NCBI RefSeq assembly: GCF_001512285.1
Contig: NZ_LNUV01000006.1
Span: 2,402,809 to 2,466,808 of the forward strand
Length of the DNA: 64,000 bases
DNA from: Arthrobacter sp. EpRS71
GTDB lineage: Bacteria > Actinomycetota > Actinomycetes > Actinomycetales > Micrococcaceae
Direction of reading: 5' to 3'
Position 1 is the first letter of the stretch; every line of letters starts with the position of its first letter. Shown here one piece after another: positions 16,710-25,468 of this stretch. A program made the translations under genes and the position numbers. Below the pieces are notes generated by a model. The model ran no database searches. It had not been told where the DNA came from and saw only the letters and a program-made list of their open reading frames with translations.

Positions 16710-17315
16710 TTAGACAACGCTCGCGAAGGCGACGCGTTTGGCTGCTTCTCCTGCTTCGATCTTTTCCGCCTCGGCCAGCACCTGTTCCGCTTCCTCGCGC
16801 CGGACTACCACGACGCCGTCGGCATCAGCTACGACGATGTCTCCGGGTGAGACGACGACTCCGTCGATTGCTACGGGGAGTTGCAGGCGGCCGGGGCCGA
16901 ACTTGTAGGGTCCTGCCGGGGTGACGGAGCGGGCGAAGACGGGCAGTCCGCATTCTGCCAGTGCGTCGGCGTCGCGGACGGCGCCGTCGATGACGAAGCC
17001 GGCCAGGCCCAGGCTTTTAGCCCGAATACCGATCAGGTCACCGATAAGAGCGCGGGACTGGTCACCGCCGCCGTTGACCACTATCACATCGCCAGGTTTT
17101 GCTTCGTCCAGGGCTTTGTGGATGTTGAGGTTGTCGCCCGGCCGGGTCCATACGGTGAAAGCAGGTCCGGCGAGTTTCGCTCCGGTCCATGTCGGTGAGA
17201 GTGAGGAAGCTACGCCGATTCGCTCCTGTGCATCACCAATATTGGCGGCCGGGATGACCGCGAACCGCCGCACTAGTTCAGCGGTGGAGGGGTGGGATGT
17301 GTTTTCTGCCTGCAT
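16710..17315 (-). CDS. RraA-like aldolase-superfamily protein in the tct operon
   Basis: 201 residues from the ATG at 17315; a further in-frame ATG at 17366 lies inside tctC and lacks a ribosome site. It carries the RraA/HMG-aldolase marks RPGDNLNIHKA, VVNGGGDQSRALIGDL and the Arg-Asp motif DGAVRDADAL, then GDIVVADADGVVVV. Probable reaction: metal-dependent retro-aldol cleavage of a 4-hydroxy-4-carboxy-2-oxo acid, or oxaloacetate decarboxylation. It is the last gene after tctB-tctA-tctC, so it should process a polycarboxylate brought in by that transporter. Confidence 0.87.
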   Translation of the reverse strand: MQAENTSHPSTAELVRRFAVIPAANIGDAQERIGVASSLSPTWTGAKLAGPAFTVWTRPGDNLNIHKALDEAKPGDVIVVNGGGDQSRALIGDLIGIRAKSLGLAGFVIDGAVRDADALAECGLPVFARSVTPAGPYKFGPGRLQLPVAIDGVVVSPGDIVVADADGVVVVRREEAEQVLAEAEKIEAGEAAKRVAFASVV

Positions 17316-17343
17316 CGTTTCGTCGGTCTTTCTGCTGGTGTGA

Positions 17344-18354
17344 TTACTGCTGTTGGAGGAGTTCATCGATGACTGGCTTCATTTGCTGTTCACGCTTTTC
17401 CCAAAGGGCGCTGATGTCACTCCCGGACACCCAGTCCGATTGGGTGGCAGCGCCCTTGAGCTTTTCTTGAACGGTGGGATCCTCTGAGGCCTTCTTCAGT
17501 GCAGACTCGAGCCTTGCCACAACTTCCTTAGGGGTCTTGGACGGGACGGATACTGCGAAGTTGTTTGTCATGGGTTCGACGTCGTAGCCGGCGCTCTCCA
17601 GAGTGGGAACCTCCGGCAAGAAAGAGCTGGCCTCGTCATCGATAACGGTAAGAATCTTGATGTCACCGGATTTGTACTGGCCGAAGAAGCTGGATACGCC
17701 GCCGATCGCGAAGTCGATTTCGCCGGAGACAAGGGCCGCGACTTTGTCGCCTCCGCTGCCGTAATGGACGATGTTGAAGTCCAGGTCGAGTTCCTTCTCC
17801 AGGATGCGCAGGAAGATGTGGTCATCGCCCGCCCGTGAGTCGGTACCTGCTGTGATCTTGCCGGGCTCGGCCTTGACGGCGTCGAACAGTTCTTTGATGG
17901 TTTTGTACTTGCTGTCCTTGTTGACGCCTATGATGACGTCATTGGAAGCGAAGGAGCCGACGGGCGTGAAGCTGCTCCGGTCGAACGCTGCCTTCTTGCT
18001 GGGGTCCAGGTAGCGGCCCAGAATGGACGGGACATTGGTGTAACCGAAGGTGAGGCCGTTGGGCTTTGACTGGGCGAGGTAGTTGAGGCCGATTACTTGG
18101 CTGCCGCCTTCCTTGTTGACCACGTTCACAGTGGCGCCGAGATCTGCTTGCACAGCTGGCGCCATAATGCGGGCCAGCGTGTCGTTGGCGGCACCTGGTG
18201 CCCCGGGTACGATCCACTCAAGGGTGGAGCCCGCTTTGGGGAAGTCGGCCGCTGCTGTGGTGGAGGTGCTGCCGCCTTGGCCACCGCAGCCGGTAAGGGC
18301 CAAGGCGATGGATGCGGCGAGGGCCGTGGTGGTCAGTGCGGTCAGTTTCTTCAT
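17344..18354 (-). CDS. tctC: Tripartite tricarboxylate transporter substrate-binding protein TctC
   Basis: 336 residues. Lipoprotein signal with an LTGC box at about residues 20-23. The mature protein is of the TctC/Bug family: LEWIVPGAPGAANDTLARI, VNVVNKEGGSQVIGLNYLA, RAGDDHIFLRILEKELDLDF and a C-terminal KEVVARLESALKKA. It captures a di- or tricarboxylate outside the membrane for TctAB. Its ATG overlaps the tctA stop as ATGA. Nearly all residues align with the frameshifted copy at 14592. Confidence 0.93.
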   Translation of the reverse strand: MKKLTALTTTALAASIALALTGCGGQGGSTSTTAAADFPKAGSTLEWIVPGAPGAANDTLARIMAPAVQADLGATVNVVNKEGGSQVIGLNYLAQSKPNGLTFGYTNVPSILGRYLDPSKKAAFDRSSFTPVGSFASNDVIIGVNKDSKYKTIKELFDAVKAEPGKITAGTDSRAGDDHIFLRILEKELDLDFNIVHYGSGGDKVAALVSGEIDFAIGGVSSFFGQYKSGDIKILTVIDDEASSFLPEVPTLESAGYDVEPMTNNFAVSVPSKTPKEVVARLESALKKASEDPTVQEKLKGAATQSDWVSGSDISALWEKREQQMKPVIDELLQQQ

Positions 18355-19883
18355 TTCGCAAGCTCCTTTGGTGCGATGGCGGTGCGGGATTTCTTCTTCA
18401 GCATTGAAGCGATCAGAGGACGAACCGCGCCGAACAGGACGGCGGCGGTGATGACGGCAAGGAGAGTGAGGCTGATGGGTCCTTGCAGGAAGACGCCGTA
18501 GTCGCCGCGTGACAGGGCCAGGGACCGCTGGAAGTTCTCCTCCAGCAGCGGGCCCAAGATGAGGCCCAGGACTAGCGGGGTGAGGGGGACCTTAACCAGT
18601 TGGAAGATGTAGCCAAGGACACCGGCGCCGAGCATGATGAGGATGTCGAACGGGCTGCCGTTGATGGAGTAGGTGCCTAGGAACATGAACGCCAGGATGG
18701 CGGCCATGAGGTAGTGGAACGGGACTTTCAGTACGGTGATCCAGACCCGGGCCAGCGGGACGTTGAGGAGCAGGAGGATCAGGTTGCCTACGATCAGGCT
18801 GGCGATGATGGCCCAAGCCACGTCCGGGTTGTCGCGGAACAGCAGGGGTCCGGGGATGAGGCCGTTCATGGTGAACGCGCCAGCCATGATGGCCACGGTG
18901 GCGGAGGTGGGGATTCCTAGGGTGAACAGCGGGATCATGGAAGAGACCGCCAGTGCGTTGTTGGCTGATTCAGGGCCGGCGATGCCTTCCACAGCGCCCT
19001 TGCCGAACTCGTGCCGGTGCTTGGACAACTTCTTCTCCGCGGCGTAGGAGGCCAGCGAAGTTGCGGCGCCGGGAGAACCGGGCAGCAGGCCCATGAAGAA
19101 GCCGATCAGGGAGCCGCGCAGGGAGGGGAACGCCGAGCGGCGCAGGTCGGTGCGGGTGGGCATGAGCCGGGCGACCTTCAGTGGACTGGGGACGCCCAGC
19201 GGCCCTTTTTGGGCTTGGCCGAGGACTTCGCTGAGGCCGAAGATGCCCATGACGACCGCTACCAGTCCCAAGCCGTCGAACAATTCGGGCATGTCGAAAG
19301 TGAAGCGGGCGATGCCGACGCCGGAGTCTACCCCTACCGTGGCGATGGCAAGACCGGCCGCGGCGCTGAGGAGGGCCTTGGCCGGGTTGTTGCCCGCGAA
19401 GCTGGTGATAAGGGCGAATCCGAGTAGGGAGACAAGGAACAGTTCCGGGGCCCCGAATTCGAGGGCGAGCCTGCTGAACGGTGCTACCACCACGAAACCG
19501 ACGACGCCGATCAGGCCACCCACAAATGAGGCAAGGGCGGCGATCACCAAGGCGGGTCCGCCGCGTCCCTTTTTGGCCATCTGGTAGCCGTCCAGTGTGG
19601 TTGCGATGGAGGAGGCCTCGCCCGGGATCCGCAGCAGGACCGCGGTGGTCGTCCCGCCGTAGGCCGCGCCATAGAGGATTGCTGCCAGCATGATGATCGC
19701 AGAGGTTGCATCAAGCCCGAAGGTCACCGGGATCAGTAGTGAGACGGCGGCCGCCGGACCGAAACCAGGCAGCACGCCCACCAGCATTCCGAGGACACAG
19801 CCGAGCAGCGCGAACAGGAGATGTTCTGGGGTGAAGACTGTGGCTAGGCCACCGAGGAGCTGGTCGAAGCCAATGTTGATCAT
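18351..19883 (-). CDS. tctA: Tripartite tricarboxylate transporter large membrane subunit TctA
   Basis: 510 residues with about 12 hydrophobic segments. Two repeated family motifs appear: GVLPGFGPAAAVSLLIPVTF near residue 40 and GLLPGSPGAATSLASYAAEK near 265. AAILYGAAYGGTTTAVLLRI is the conserved loop between them. It forms the sodium- or proton-driven channel. It is preceded by tctB with two bases between, and overlaps tctC. Very similar in layout to the TctA at 26055. Confidence 0.95.
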   Translation of the reverse strand: MINIGFDQLLGGLATVFTPEHLLFALLGCVLGMLVGVLPGFGPAAAVSLLIPVTFGLDATSAIIMLAAILYGAAYGGTTTAVLLRIPGEASSIATTLDGYQMAKKGRGGPALVIAALASFVGGLIGVVGFVVVAPFSRLALEFGAPELFLVSLLGFALITSFAGNNPAKALLSAAAGLAIATVGVDSGVGIARFTFDMPELFDGLGLVAVVMGIFGLSEVLGQAQKGPLGVPSPLKVARLMPTRTDLRRSAFPSLRGSLIGFFMGLLPGSPGAATSLASYAAEKKLSKHRHEFGKGAVEGIAGPESANNALAVSSMIPLFTLGIPTSATVAIMAGAFTMNGLIPGPLLFRDNPDVAWAIIASLIVGNLILLLLNVPLARVWITVLKVPFHYLMAAILAFMFLGTYSINGSPFDILIMLGAGVLGYIFQLVKVPLTPLVLGLILGPLLEENFQRSLALSRGDYGVFLQGPISLTLLAVITAAVLFGAVRPLIASMLKKKSRTAIAPKELAK

Positions 19884-19885
19884 GA

Positions 19886-20479
19886 CTACAGCCCCAATCC
19901 GGCAAGGAAGTCAATGGACGCGGTGGGCAGCGCGGTCCCCAACCACACTTCGAAAACCAGCCGTGATGCGAGAGCCGACCCAACTGCAACCAGAGCGGAT
20001 ATCCAGAGCTTCCGTTTGCTGACAAAGAACAGGATGGTTCCAAGCATCAGCGTCATCACAAGGGTGTAGCCCAGCAGTGGCAACAGGAGGGCAGCCAGCA
20101 GGATCGCGGCAGCGATGATTCCCACCCTCGCCCAGCCTTGGCGGTCAGGAAAGTCGGCTTCAGGTTCTTCGCTGTTGTCATCGTCGAGCAAGGCCACCAA
20201 GGCAGACTCGGACTCGTGGTGCGGCGGCAGCGATTCGACGGTGTCGCCGGTGACGGGTGCTGCTGCGGACGTCCGGTGTGACGCGGCCAGTTGGAGGGCC
20301 CAGAGCACGCCGGCCAATGCCATCAGCATGCCAGCGGCTGTGGGAAAGAACCCGGCCCCTACCCCGGAGGTGTTGGTCAGGCCGTAGCCGGCGCCGACTA
20401 TTGCCATCGAGGTCCCCCCGGCGGTGGCCGCTGCGGCCACGGCCCATTCAAGCGCAACAGGCGCGTTGAGATTTTGCAT
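19886..20479 (-). CDS. tctB: Tripartite tricarboxylate transporter small membrane subunit TctB
   Basis: 197 residues from the ATG at 20479, the first Met giving a standard TctB start; the frame stays open to 20587 through the operator region. Four hydrophobic segments are seen: AAAATAGGTSMAIVGAGYGL, FPTAAGMLMALAGVLWALQL, a pair in the middle and LWISALVAVGSALASRLVF. A long acidic cytoplasmic loop (DDDNSEEPEAD) separates the two halves. First gene of the tctBAC-aldolase operon, divergent from rpiR. Confidence 0.88.
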   Translation of the reverse strand: MQNLNAPVALEWAVAAAATAGGTSMAIVGAGYGLTNTSGVGAGFFPTAAGMLMALAGVLWALQLAASHRTSAAAPVTGDTVESLPPHHESESALVALLDDDNSEEPEADFPDRQGWARVGIIAAAILLAALLLPLLGYTLVMTLMLGTILFFVSKRKLWISALVAVGSALASRLVFEVWLGTALPTASIDFLAGLGL

Positions 20480-20624
20480 CTTGATTGTCCGCCTCTCTGC
20501 GGAAAGTAAGAAAAGTTGAATGCAAGGTCGGTCAGAAGCCGATGTTGCAACCTTGCACAGAATTGCACAACCGTGAGAGAGTGTCAATCATCACATATCG
20601 CGTGGGACCTCAAAGGAGAGTCAA
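20480..20624. promoter_or_regulatory. Divergent tctB/rpiR promoter region with TGCAA operators
   Basis: TGCAAGG (20521-20527) and its inverse CCTTGCA (20551-20557) are 23 bases apart. TTGCAA (20545-20550) and TTGCACAA (20563-20570) lie between or beside them. The block TTGCAACCTTGC recurs upstream of the MFS gene at 21755-21766, and related TGCAAG/CTTGCA elements precede the other tct modules. Best guess: binding sites for the adjacent RpiR regulator. The assignment rests on motif recurrence only. Confidence 0.5.
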
Positions 20625-21464
20625 GTGAGTTTCAGAACCGTGGCGTCTGGCAGCACGCTTTCGCTCAGCACGTCCGAGGAGCGCGTGATGAACGTGCTGA
20701 TGGGTGAGTCCGTTGCCTCCGCACCGGCCGCTGAAGTTGCCAAAAGAGCTAATACCCACGTTTCCACGGTGATACGGCTGGCACAGAAGCTGGGCTACAA
20801 GGGGTACCCCGAGCTCCGTGAGGACCTGCGCAAGGACGAAGAAGGAGTCGTGCAAAGCGCTACGATCATGAGGGGAAGCACCGGGCACACCCTCGCAGAA
20901 TTCCTCGCTGACGAGGCAAAATCGATCACAAGGTTGAGCCAATTCGTCTCTCAGGAAGACTTGGACTCCGTGGCCCGCACTCTCCACTCATCAGGCATCA
21001 TCTACCTGTTTTCCAACGTCGATGAACACCCGCCCTTGAACGTCCTTGCACGGCGTCTTCGGCGCTTGGGGATGACCACTGTAATTCTCGGCCCTACGGC
21101 CAAGGACCTCGCTGAATCATTCGTCCCCTTTGATCACACCAGCACTCTTATCGCCATGGCAATGAAAGAGGCTCCACGTCAGCTGCCAGCCATCATGGCA
21201 GAAGCCCAAAGGCGCGGCGGCCGGACTGTCCTGATCTCGGACACCCCCGGTCATCAGTTCCGCCCCGCCCCGCATCATCTCCTGGCGGCCCGGCGGGGAG
21301 ACGACCTCGAATACCGCACCCAACTCGTACCAATGGCACTCACCTACGCCATTCAGCTGGCAATCTTCCACTTGGACCCCGAAAAATACGGCGCAGCAAG
21401 GGATGATATCGAGGACCTAATCCGGCTGTTCGGAGGGACGGACGAAATCTCCCTCCGCTCATGA
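20625..21464 (+). CDS. RpiR/MurR-family transcriptional regulator
   Basis: 279 residues from a GTG at 20625 with AAAGGAGAG eight bases upstream. The N-terminal HTH_6 domain (AEVAKRANTHVSTVIRLAQK, then LGYKGYPELREDL) is followed by a SIS domain (about residues 120-250; IIYLFSNVDEHPPLNVLARR and later VLISDTPGHQ). SIS domains usually bind a phosphosugar; here the neighbours suggest a carboxylate or its derivative. Divergent from tctBAC-aldolase, hence its likely regulator. Confidence 0.92.
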   Translation: MSFRTVASGSTLSLSTSEERVMNVLMGESVASAPAAEVAKRANTHVSTVIRLAQKLGYKGYPELREDLRKDEEGVVQSATIMRGSTGHTLAEFLADEAKSITRLSQFVSQEDLDSVARTLHSSGIIYLFSNVDEHPPLNVLARRLRRLGMTTVILGPTAKDLAESFVPFDHTSTLIAMAMKEAPRQLPAIMAEAQRRGGRTVLISDTPGHQFRPAPHHLLAARRGDDLEYRTQLVPMALTYAIQLAIFHLDPEKYGAARDDIEDLIRLFGGTDEISLRS

Positions 21465-21857
21465 CCCTGGACAGTGAAGCAGGCTCCTAGCCGATAACAA
21501 GGAAGGGTTCCTGGCAGTCATGCGATTTGCCGCCAAACAAACGGAGGGCTTGACGGGGAGTGCTTAACTGGATCCCTGGCCGGCGTTTGGAAGCAGCAGC
21601 ACAGCCATGTGATTCCGCAATTTAAACGGTGACCGTGGGCCGGATCTTCGACTTAACGCGAGTAGCCCAATCAGCTAAGCCATAAAGAGCTCAGGGACCG
21701 ACCGAAGACCTTGACGCAACGCGTCCGAAGGTGTCGCCGACTTTGCATCTTTTCTTGCAACCTTGCCTTGTTCTGCATACTTGTGAAAGAGTCCCAATCG
21801 TCGAACGTGATTTTGGAGGAGATCCTGAGTGAGTATCAAAGCCATGGCCTTTAGCGG
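21465..21857. other. Intergenic stretch ending in a decayed copy of the rpiR promoter
   Basis: The first 250 bases show nothing recognisable. From about 21742 the sequence repeats elements of 20540-20650: TTGCAACCTTGC (21755-21766), a TTGTGAAAGAGTCCCAATC stretch, a ribosome site GGAGGAGATCC and a start-like GTGAGTATCAAAGCC (21829) matching the rpiR start GTGAGTTTCAGAACC. The rpiR reading frame itself is lost after about ten codons, where the MFS gene begins. Confidence 0.6.
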
Positions 21858-23090
21858 TTGGGAGTGAGTGCAGCCCGGTGGCGGGCAGCGCTCAGTGCCG
21901 AAGCTGTATTGGCCCAAGCTGCATGGGTCGGAGTCCGGCTCATGGTTGGCTACCGGGCTCTTGCTGAAGGCGCCGACCCTTTATATCTCGGGGCTCTGGC
22001 CTCAAGCTTCGCTTTGCCGGCACTGTTGGCGGCCATTCCGGCGGGACGGGTGGCCGATAAGGCCGGCGGTACGCTCATGGCCTTTGCGGGGCTGGTTATC
22101 GCGGGAGGCGGAATAGGCGCCTTGGTTGTATTCCCGGGGCTAGTGCCGCTCCTGATTAGCAGTGTAGTGATCGGGTTGGGCCAGCTGTTGATCATGGTAG
22201 GGCAACAGACCTTCGTGGCACATGCTAGCGCTGGGGGCTCAGCCGATAGCGCTTTCGGAACACTGACTGCCGCCAGTTCGGTTGGGCAGCTCATTGGCCC
22301 TCCCGCCGTGACTTTCGCGGCCTCCCTTGTTATAGCGGCCGATAGCCCGACGCCGGATACGACTTTGGGCCTTTTGGTGTGTCTGGGGTTGACGCTCATG
22401 GCTATGCCAGCGTTCTTTTTTCTTCGACGCATTGATGCCGGGTTGCGGAGGGGGCGGCAGCTGCAGACTAAGAAATGGGCAATGACCGGCAATAAGCCCA
22501 CGAGCCCAGGCCTGTGGCGTTCAATGCTCGTCAGCGGTGCTGTCCTGGTCACGATGGATCTGATGTACGCGTTCGTCCCGGTCTGGGCGACTGATGCCGG
22601 CGTATCAGCCGCCACCGTCGGGATCCTACTTGCCCTGCGCGCTGCCGTTTCGGTCGTGAGCAGGGTTGGACTCGGCTGGCTTATTGGCTTGTTGGGCCGC
22701 AAGGCCACTTTGATAGCTTCCATTGCGGCAGCGACCGTGGCGCTCATCGCTCTTCCGTTATCCGACCTTTATGGTGCAATAGCCGTCATGATCGGATTGG
22801 GCATCGGCCTCGGAATCCCGCAGCCACTAACTATGGCCTGGGTCATTGCCCTAACCGATCCGACCCGGCATGGAGCTGCTTTGGGGCTTCGGCTTACAGT
22901 TAACCGATTCGCCCAATTAACGTTGCCTCTCGCGGTCGGCGCGCTGGCGGCGCCGTTGGGCGTTTCGGGTATCTTTTGGTCCAATGCGGGTCTCCTTGCG
23001 GGCGCCATCGCAGTTGCCGCCGGTGCCGACGTCACTGGTCCGTCCGGAAAAGCAGTGCCAGATGTCGGGCCGGAGGGCGACGCCACCTAG
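21858..23090 (+). CDS. MFS transporter
   Basis: 410 residues, about 12 membrane helices. The loop between helices 2 and 3 reads AIPAGRVADKAGG, the usual MFS G-x3-D-R/K motif in variant form. A cytoplasmic central loop (RRIDAGLRRGRQLQ) separates the two halves. GIGLGIPQPLTMAWVIALTD lies in the second half, as in drug or organic-acid exporters. The start is uncertain: TTG 21858 or GTG 21864, neither with a clean ribosome site, probably because the gene became joined to a duplicated rpiR leader. Substrate unknown. Confidence 0.85.
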   Translation: MGVSAARWRAALSAEAVLAQAAWVGVRLMVGYRALAEGADPLYLGALASSFALPALLAAIPAGRVADKAGGTLMAFAGLVIAGGGIGALVVFPGLVPLLISSVVIGLGQLLIMVGQQTFVAHASAGGSADSAFGTLTAASSVGQLIGPPAVTFAASLVIAADSPTPDTTLGLLVCLGLTLMAMPAFFFLRRIDAGLRRGRQLQTKKWAMTGNKPTSPGLWRSMLVSGAVLVTMDLMYAFVPVWATDAGVSAATVGILLALRAAVSVVSRVGLGWLIGLLGRKATLIASIAAATVALIALPLSDLYGAIAVMIGLGIGLGIPQPLTMAWVIALTDPTRHGAALGLRLTVNRFAQLTLPLAVGALAAPLGVSGIFWSNAGLLAGAIAVAAGADVTGPSGKAVPDVGPEGDAT

Positions 23091-23276
23091 CCGGGCGACC
23101 CGTGCCGGCGCTGCGGAGACCAGAATTTAGCTCAAGCATTCCCACATCCAAGACCCCTGGTGGCTCCTATCTGCGTGAGCTCTCATGGCCATGCCCATCA
23201 CCCTCAAACCCTTCGACAGTCGAGCCTAAACCCCTTCACATCAAGACCTGCAAGAAAATTGCATTAGATATTGAAC

Positions 23277-23294
23277 ATGCATGAAATCATGCAT
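23277..23294. promoter_or_regulatory. Perfect 18-bp palindrome upstream of the second tct/lig operon
   Basis: ATGCATGAAATCATGCAT has 8-bp arms around AA. Fifteen bases to its left, TGCAAGAAAATTGCAT shows another inverted TGCA pair. The first gene starts 72 bases downstream. Likely operator for the RpiR protein encoded at 27568. Confidence 0.55.
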
Positions 23295-23366
23295 ATAGTG
23301 GTGGAGTTCACTAAGCTGACCTCGATTCGAAGCGGGTCAGTGACTCAATGAGGAGGAAGAGCAAGG

Positions 23367-23723
23367 ATGCTTACCCGGATCGATCACATAGACCTGAAGG
23401 TCCCCGACCTTGCCAGCGCGGTTGATTTCCTGAAGTCTCTTGGGCTTGAAGTTGTTCGCGTTACAGACCCGGAGAGAGGTTCTGTTGAACTTGCCCTTCC
23501 TGGCCAAGGGCAGATCGTCTTCGAACTTCGTGAAGACCGATCCGTGGCGTCCACGACCCTGAACCATGTGGCCTTTGCCACCAGCGACGCCGTTACAGAT
23601 GTCAACGCGTTCAAGTTGATGGGCCTTGCTGTGACGAAGGAACACGCTCTCATTCAGCACTCAGGACGGACCATTTCAAACATCGCCGATCCAAGCGGCG
23701 TTACCTGGCAGCTCACAAACTAA
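23367..23723 (+). CDS. VOC-superfamily (glyoxalase-like) protein
   Basis: 118 residues: a single vicinal-oxygen-chelate module of two beta-alpha-beta-beta-beta units. HIDLKVPDL at the start supplies a metal His; LNHVAFATSD in the middle and the terminal SNIADPSGVTWQL complete the fold. An excellent ribosome site (GAGGAGGAAG) precedes the ATG. First gene of the VOC-ligJ-ligK-tctB-tctA operon. The role is open: a ring-cleaving dioxygenase is unlikely at this size, so an isomerase/lyase acting on the oxo-acid pathway or a binding protein is more plausible. Confidence 0.85.
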   Translation: MLTRIDHIDLKVPDLASAVDFLKSLGLEVVRVTDPERGSVELALPGQGQIVFELREDRSVASTTLNHVAFATSDAVTDVNAFKLMGLAVTKEHALIQHSGRTISNIADPSGVTWQLTN

Positions 23724-23753
23724 CGACGCATCCAGAAAGGGAAATTCAGTAGC

Positions 23754-24794
23754 ATGCGCATCGACACCCACGCACACTTCACGACCGCTCCCCCTCAGCT
23801 TGAGGCTTGGCGCGGGAGGCAGATCGCCCAGGCAAACAGGCCAAGCAAGGGCAAGATTTCCATCAGCGATGACGAAATCCGCGAGGCGCTTCAGCGTCAG
23901 TTGGCGGAGATGGAGCAGACCGGAACTGACAAGCTCATCTTCTCGCCGCGCGCCTCCGGCATGGGACACGAATTCGGTGATGAACGCATCAGCCGCTACT
24001 GGACTGAGCACTGCAATGACCTGATTTACCGTGCCTGCGCGTTGTACCCCGACAGGCTGATCCCCGCCGCCCAACTTCCGCAGTCACCAGGCGTTAGCCC
24101 TGCCAATTGCATCGAAGAGCTGGATCGCGTGGTAAACGACATGGGCTTCGTAGGCGTTAATGTCAACCCTGACGTGGCAGGAGGAGGACAGCCCTTTACC
24201 CCGGCCATCAGCTCTTCCTGGTGGTATCCCCTGTGGGAACGCGTCGTCGAACTCGATGTACCCGTCTTGCTGCACGCCACGTCCACGGTTAATCCTGCCC
24301 TGCATCTTAATGGCTCCCACTACACAAACTGCGATTCCGCAGTTGTATTTGACCTTGCATGGTCCGACCTTTTCGACAGGTTTCCTACCCTGAAGATCAT
24401 CGTCCCGCACGGCGGAGGCGCGGCCCCCTTCCAATACAACCGCCACCGTTCCCTCCACGAACTGGCCGGCAAGAAGCCCTTTGAGGAGGCGGTCAAGAAC
24501 GTCTACTTCGACACCGCAATCTATGACCGCGACTCCATGGAGATGCTCATTCGCAAGATGGGCGTTGACAACGTCCTTTTTGCCGCCGAGATCGTTGGCA
24601 CCGCCAAGGTGACCGACCCGCAGACGGGGAAACGATTCGACGACACCGCAGGCTTCATAGAAGACATCGAATGGCTTACAGATACCGATAAGGAAAAGAT
24701 CTTCGCCGGCAATGCCCGGAAGCTCTACACGCGCGCAAACTTTGACGATGACAGCGCACTTAAGACGATGGCAGGCAAAGGAGCAGTTTCATGA
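23754..24794 (+). CDS. ligJ: 4-oxalomesaconate hydratase, amidohydrolase family (LigJ)
   Basis: 346 residues. It begins with the metal motif DTHAH (residues 3-7). Family blocks match LigJ of protocatechuate 4,5-cleavage: FSPRASGMGHEFGD, AAQLPQSPGVSPANCIEELD, LLHATSTVNPALH, IVPHGGGAAPF and the late DNVLFAAEIVGTAKVTDPQT. LigJ hydrates 4-oxalomesaconate to 4-carboxy-4-hydroxy-2-oxoadipate. Length fits LigJ (about 340). Its stop overlaps the LigK-like gene start by four bases, placing consecutive reactions side by side. No ring-cleaving LigAB or GalA was seen in the window. Confidence 0.85.
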   Translation: MRIDTHAHFTTAPPQLEAWRGRQIAQANRPSKGKISISDDEIREALQRQLAEMEQTGTDKLIFSPRASGMGHEFGDERISRYWTEHCNDLIYRACALYPDRLIPAAQLPQSPGVSPANCIEELDRVVNDMGFVGVNVNPDVAGGGQPFTPAISSSWWYPLWERVVELDVPVLLHATSTVNPALHLNGSHYTNCDSAVVFDLAWSDLFDRFPTLKIIVPHGGGAAPFQYNRHRSLHELAGKKPFEEAVKNVYFDTAIYDRDSMEMLIRKMGVDNVLFAAEIVGTAKVTDPQTGKRFDDTAGFIEDIEWLTDTDKEKIFAGNARKLYTRANFDDDSALKTMAGKGAVS

Positions 24795-25468
24795 ACATTG
24801 GATTTCAGGTCCTCAACCGCAAACAGTCGGTAACCCTTGAGCTTGCCCAGCGCTTCAAGGAGGTGCCAGTCTCAACTGTCAGTGATTCGATGAACCGGCT
24901 CACGGCGGCTGGTTCGAATCTGCGCCCGATGCACCGTGGCGGGCCGCTGGCCGGGCCGGCATTAACGGTGCGCACCCGGCCGGGTGACAATCTGATGGTA
25001 CACCTCGCCCTTGATCTTGCGGAGCCAGGAGACGTCGTCGTTGTTGATGCTGGCGGGGATACGACTAACGCCATCATGGGTGAACTCATGGTCATGCACG
25101 CCCTGAAGCAAGGGATTGCCGGCATCGTCATCAATGGCGCCATCAGGGACAGCGCCGCGATTAAGGAACAGGACCTTCCTGTCTACGCGGTAGGGATTAC
25201 CCACCGCGGACCATACAAGGACGGGCCCGGCGAAATCAATGTGCCAATTTCGCTGAACGGTATGACCGTCAGGCCCGGTGACCTCATCATTGGTGACGAT
25301 GACGGCGTTCTGGCTGTACCGCTGGAGGAAGCTGAGATGGTACTGGAGGCAGCAATCGCGAAGAACGCAAAAGAATTGGAAGCCGCAGTCGAGTTCCAAG
25401 CAGGCACGAGCGACCGCAACCCCATCAGGGCCAGGGCTGAAAAGCTTGGCGCCTTCTTCGAAGCCTGA
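24791..25468 (+). CDS. ligK: 4-carboxy-4-hydroxy-2-oxoadipate aldolase-like (LigK/ProA, RraA superfamily)
   Basis: 225 residues with the HMG/CHA-aldolase features: VSTVSDSMNRL near the N-terminus, RPGDNLMVHLALDLAEPGD, VVVDAGGDTTNAIMGEL, the metal Arg-Asp motif NGAIRDSAAI and DLIIGDDDGVLAVP. It would split 4-carboxy-4-hydroxy-2-oxoadipate into pyruvate and oxaloacetate, the step after LigJ. Overlap with ligJ (ATGA) and with tctB (TGATG) supports one tightly coupled unit. The substrate assignment depends on the LigJ neighbour. Confidence 0.85.
   Translation: MNIGFQVLNRKQSVTLELAQRFKEVPVSTVSDSMNRLTAAGSNLRPMHRGGPLAGPALTVRTRPGDNLMVHLALDLAEPGDVVVVDAGGDTTNAIMGELMVMHALKQGIAGIVINGAIRDSAAIKEQDLPVYAVGITHRGPYKDGPGEINVPISLNGMTVRPGDLIIGDDDGVLAVPLEEAEMVLEAAIAKNAKELEAAVEFQAGTSDRNPIRARAEKLGAFFEA

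Noticed and set aside
18097-19693. Long plus-strand open frames opposite tctC/tctA (e.g. 19093-19587)
   Set aside because: They are antisense shadows of high-GC coding DNA: low-complexity Arg/Pro/Ala translation and no ribosome sites, while the minus strand encodes clear TctC and TctA.
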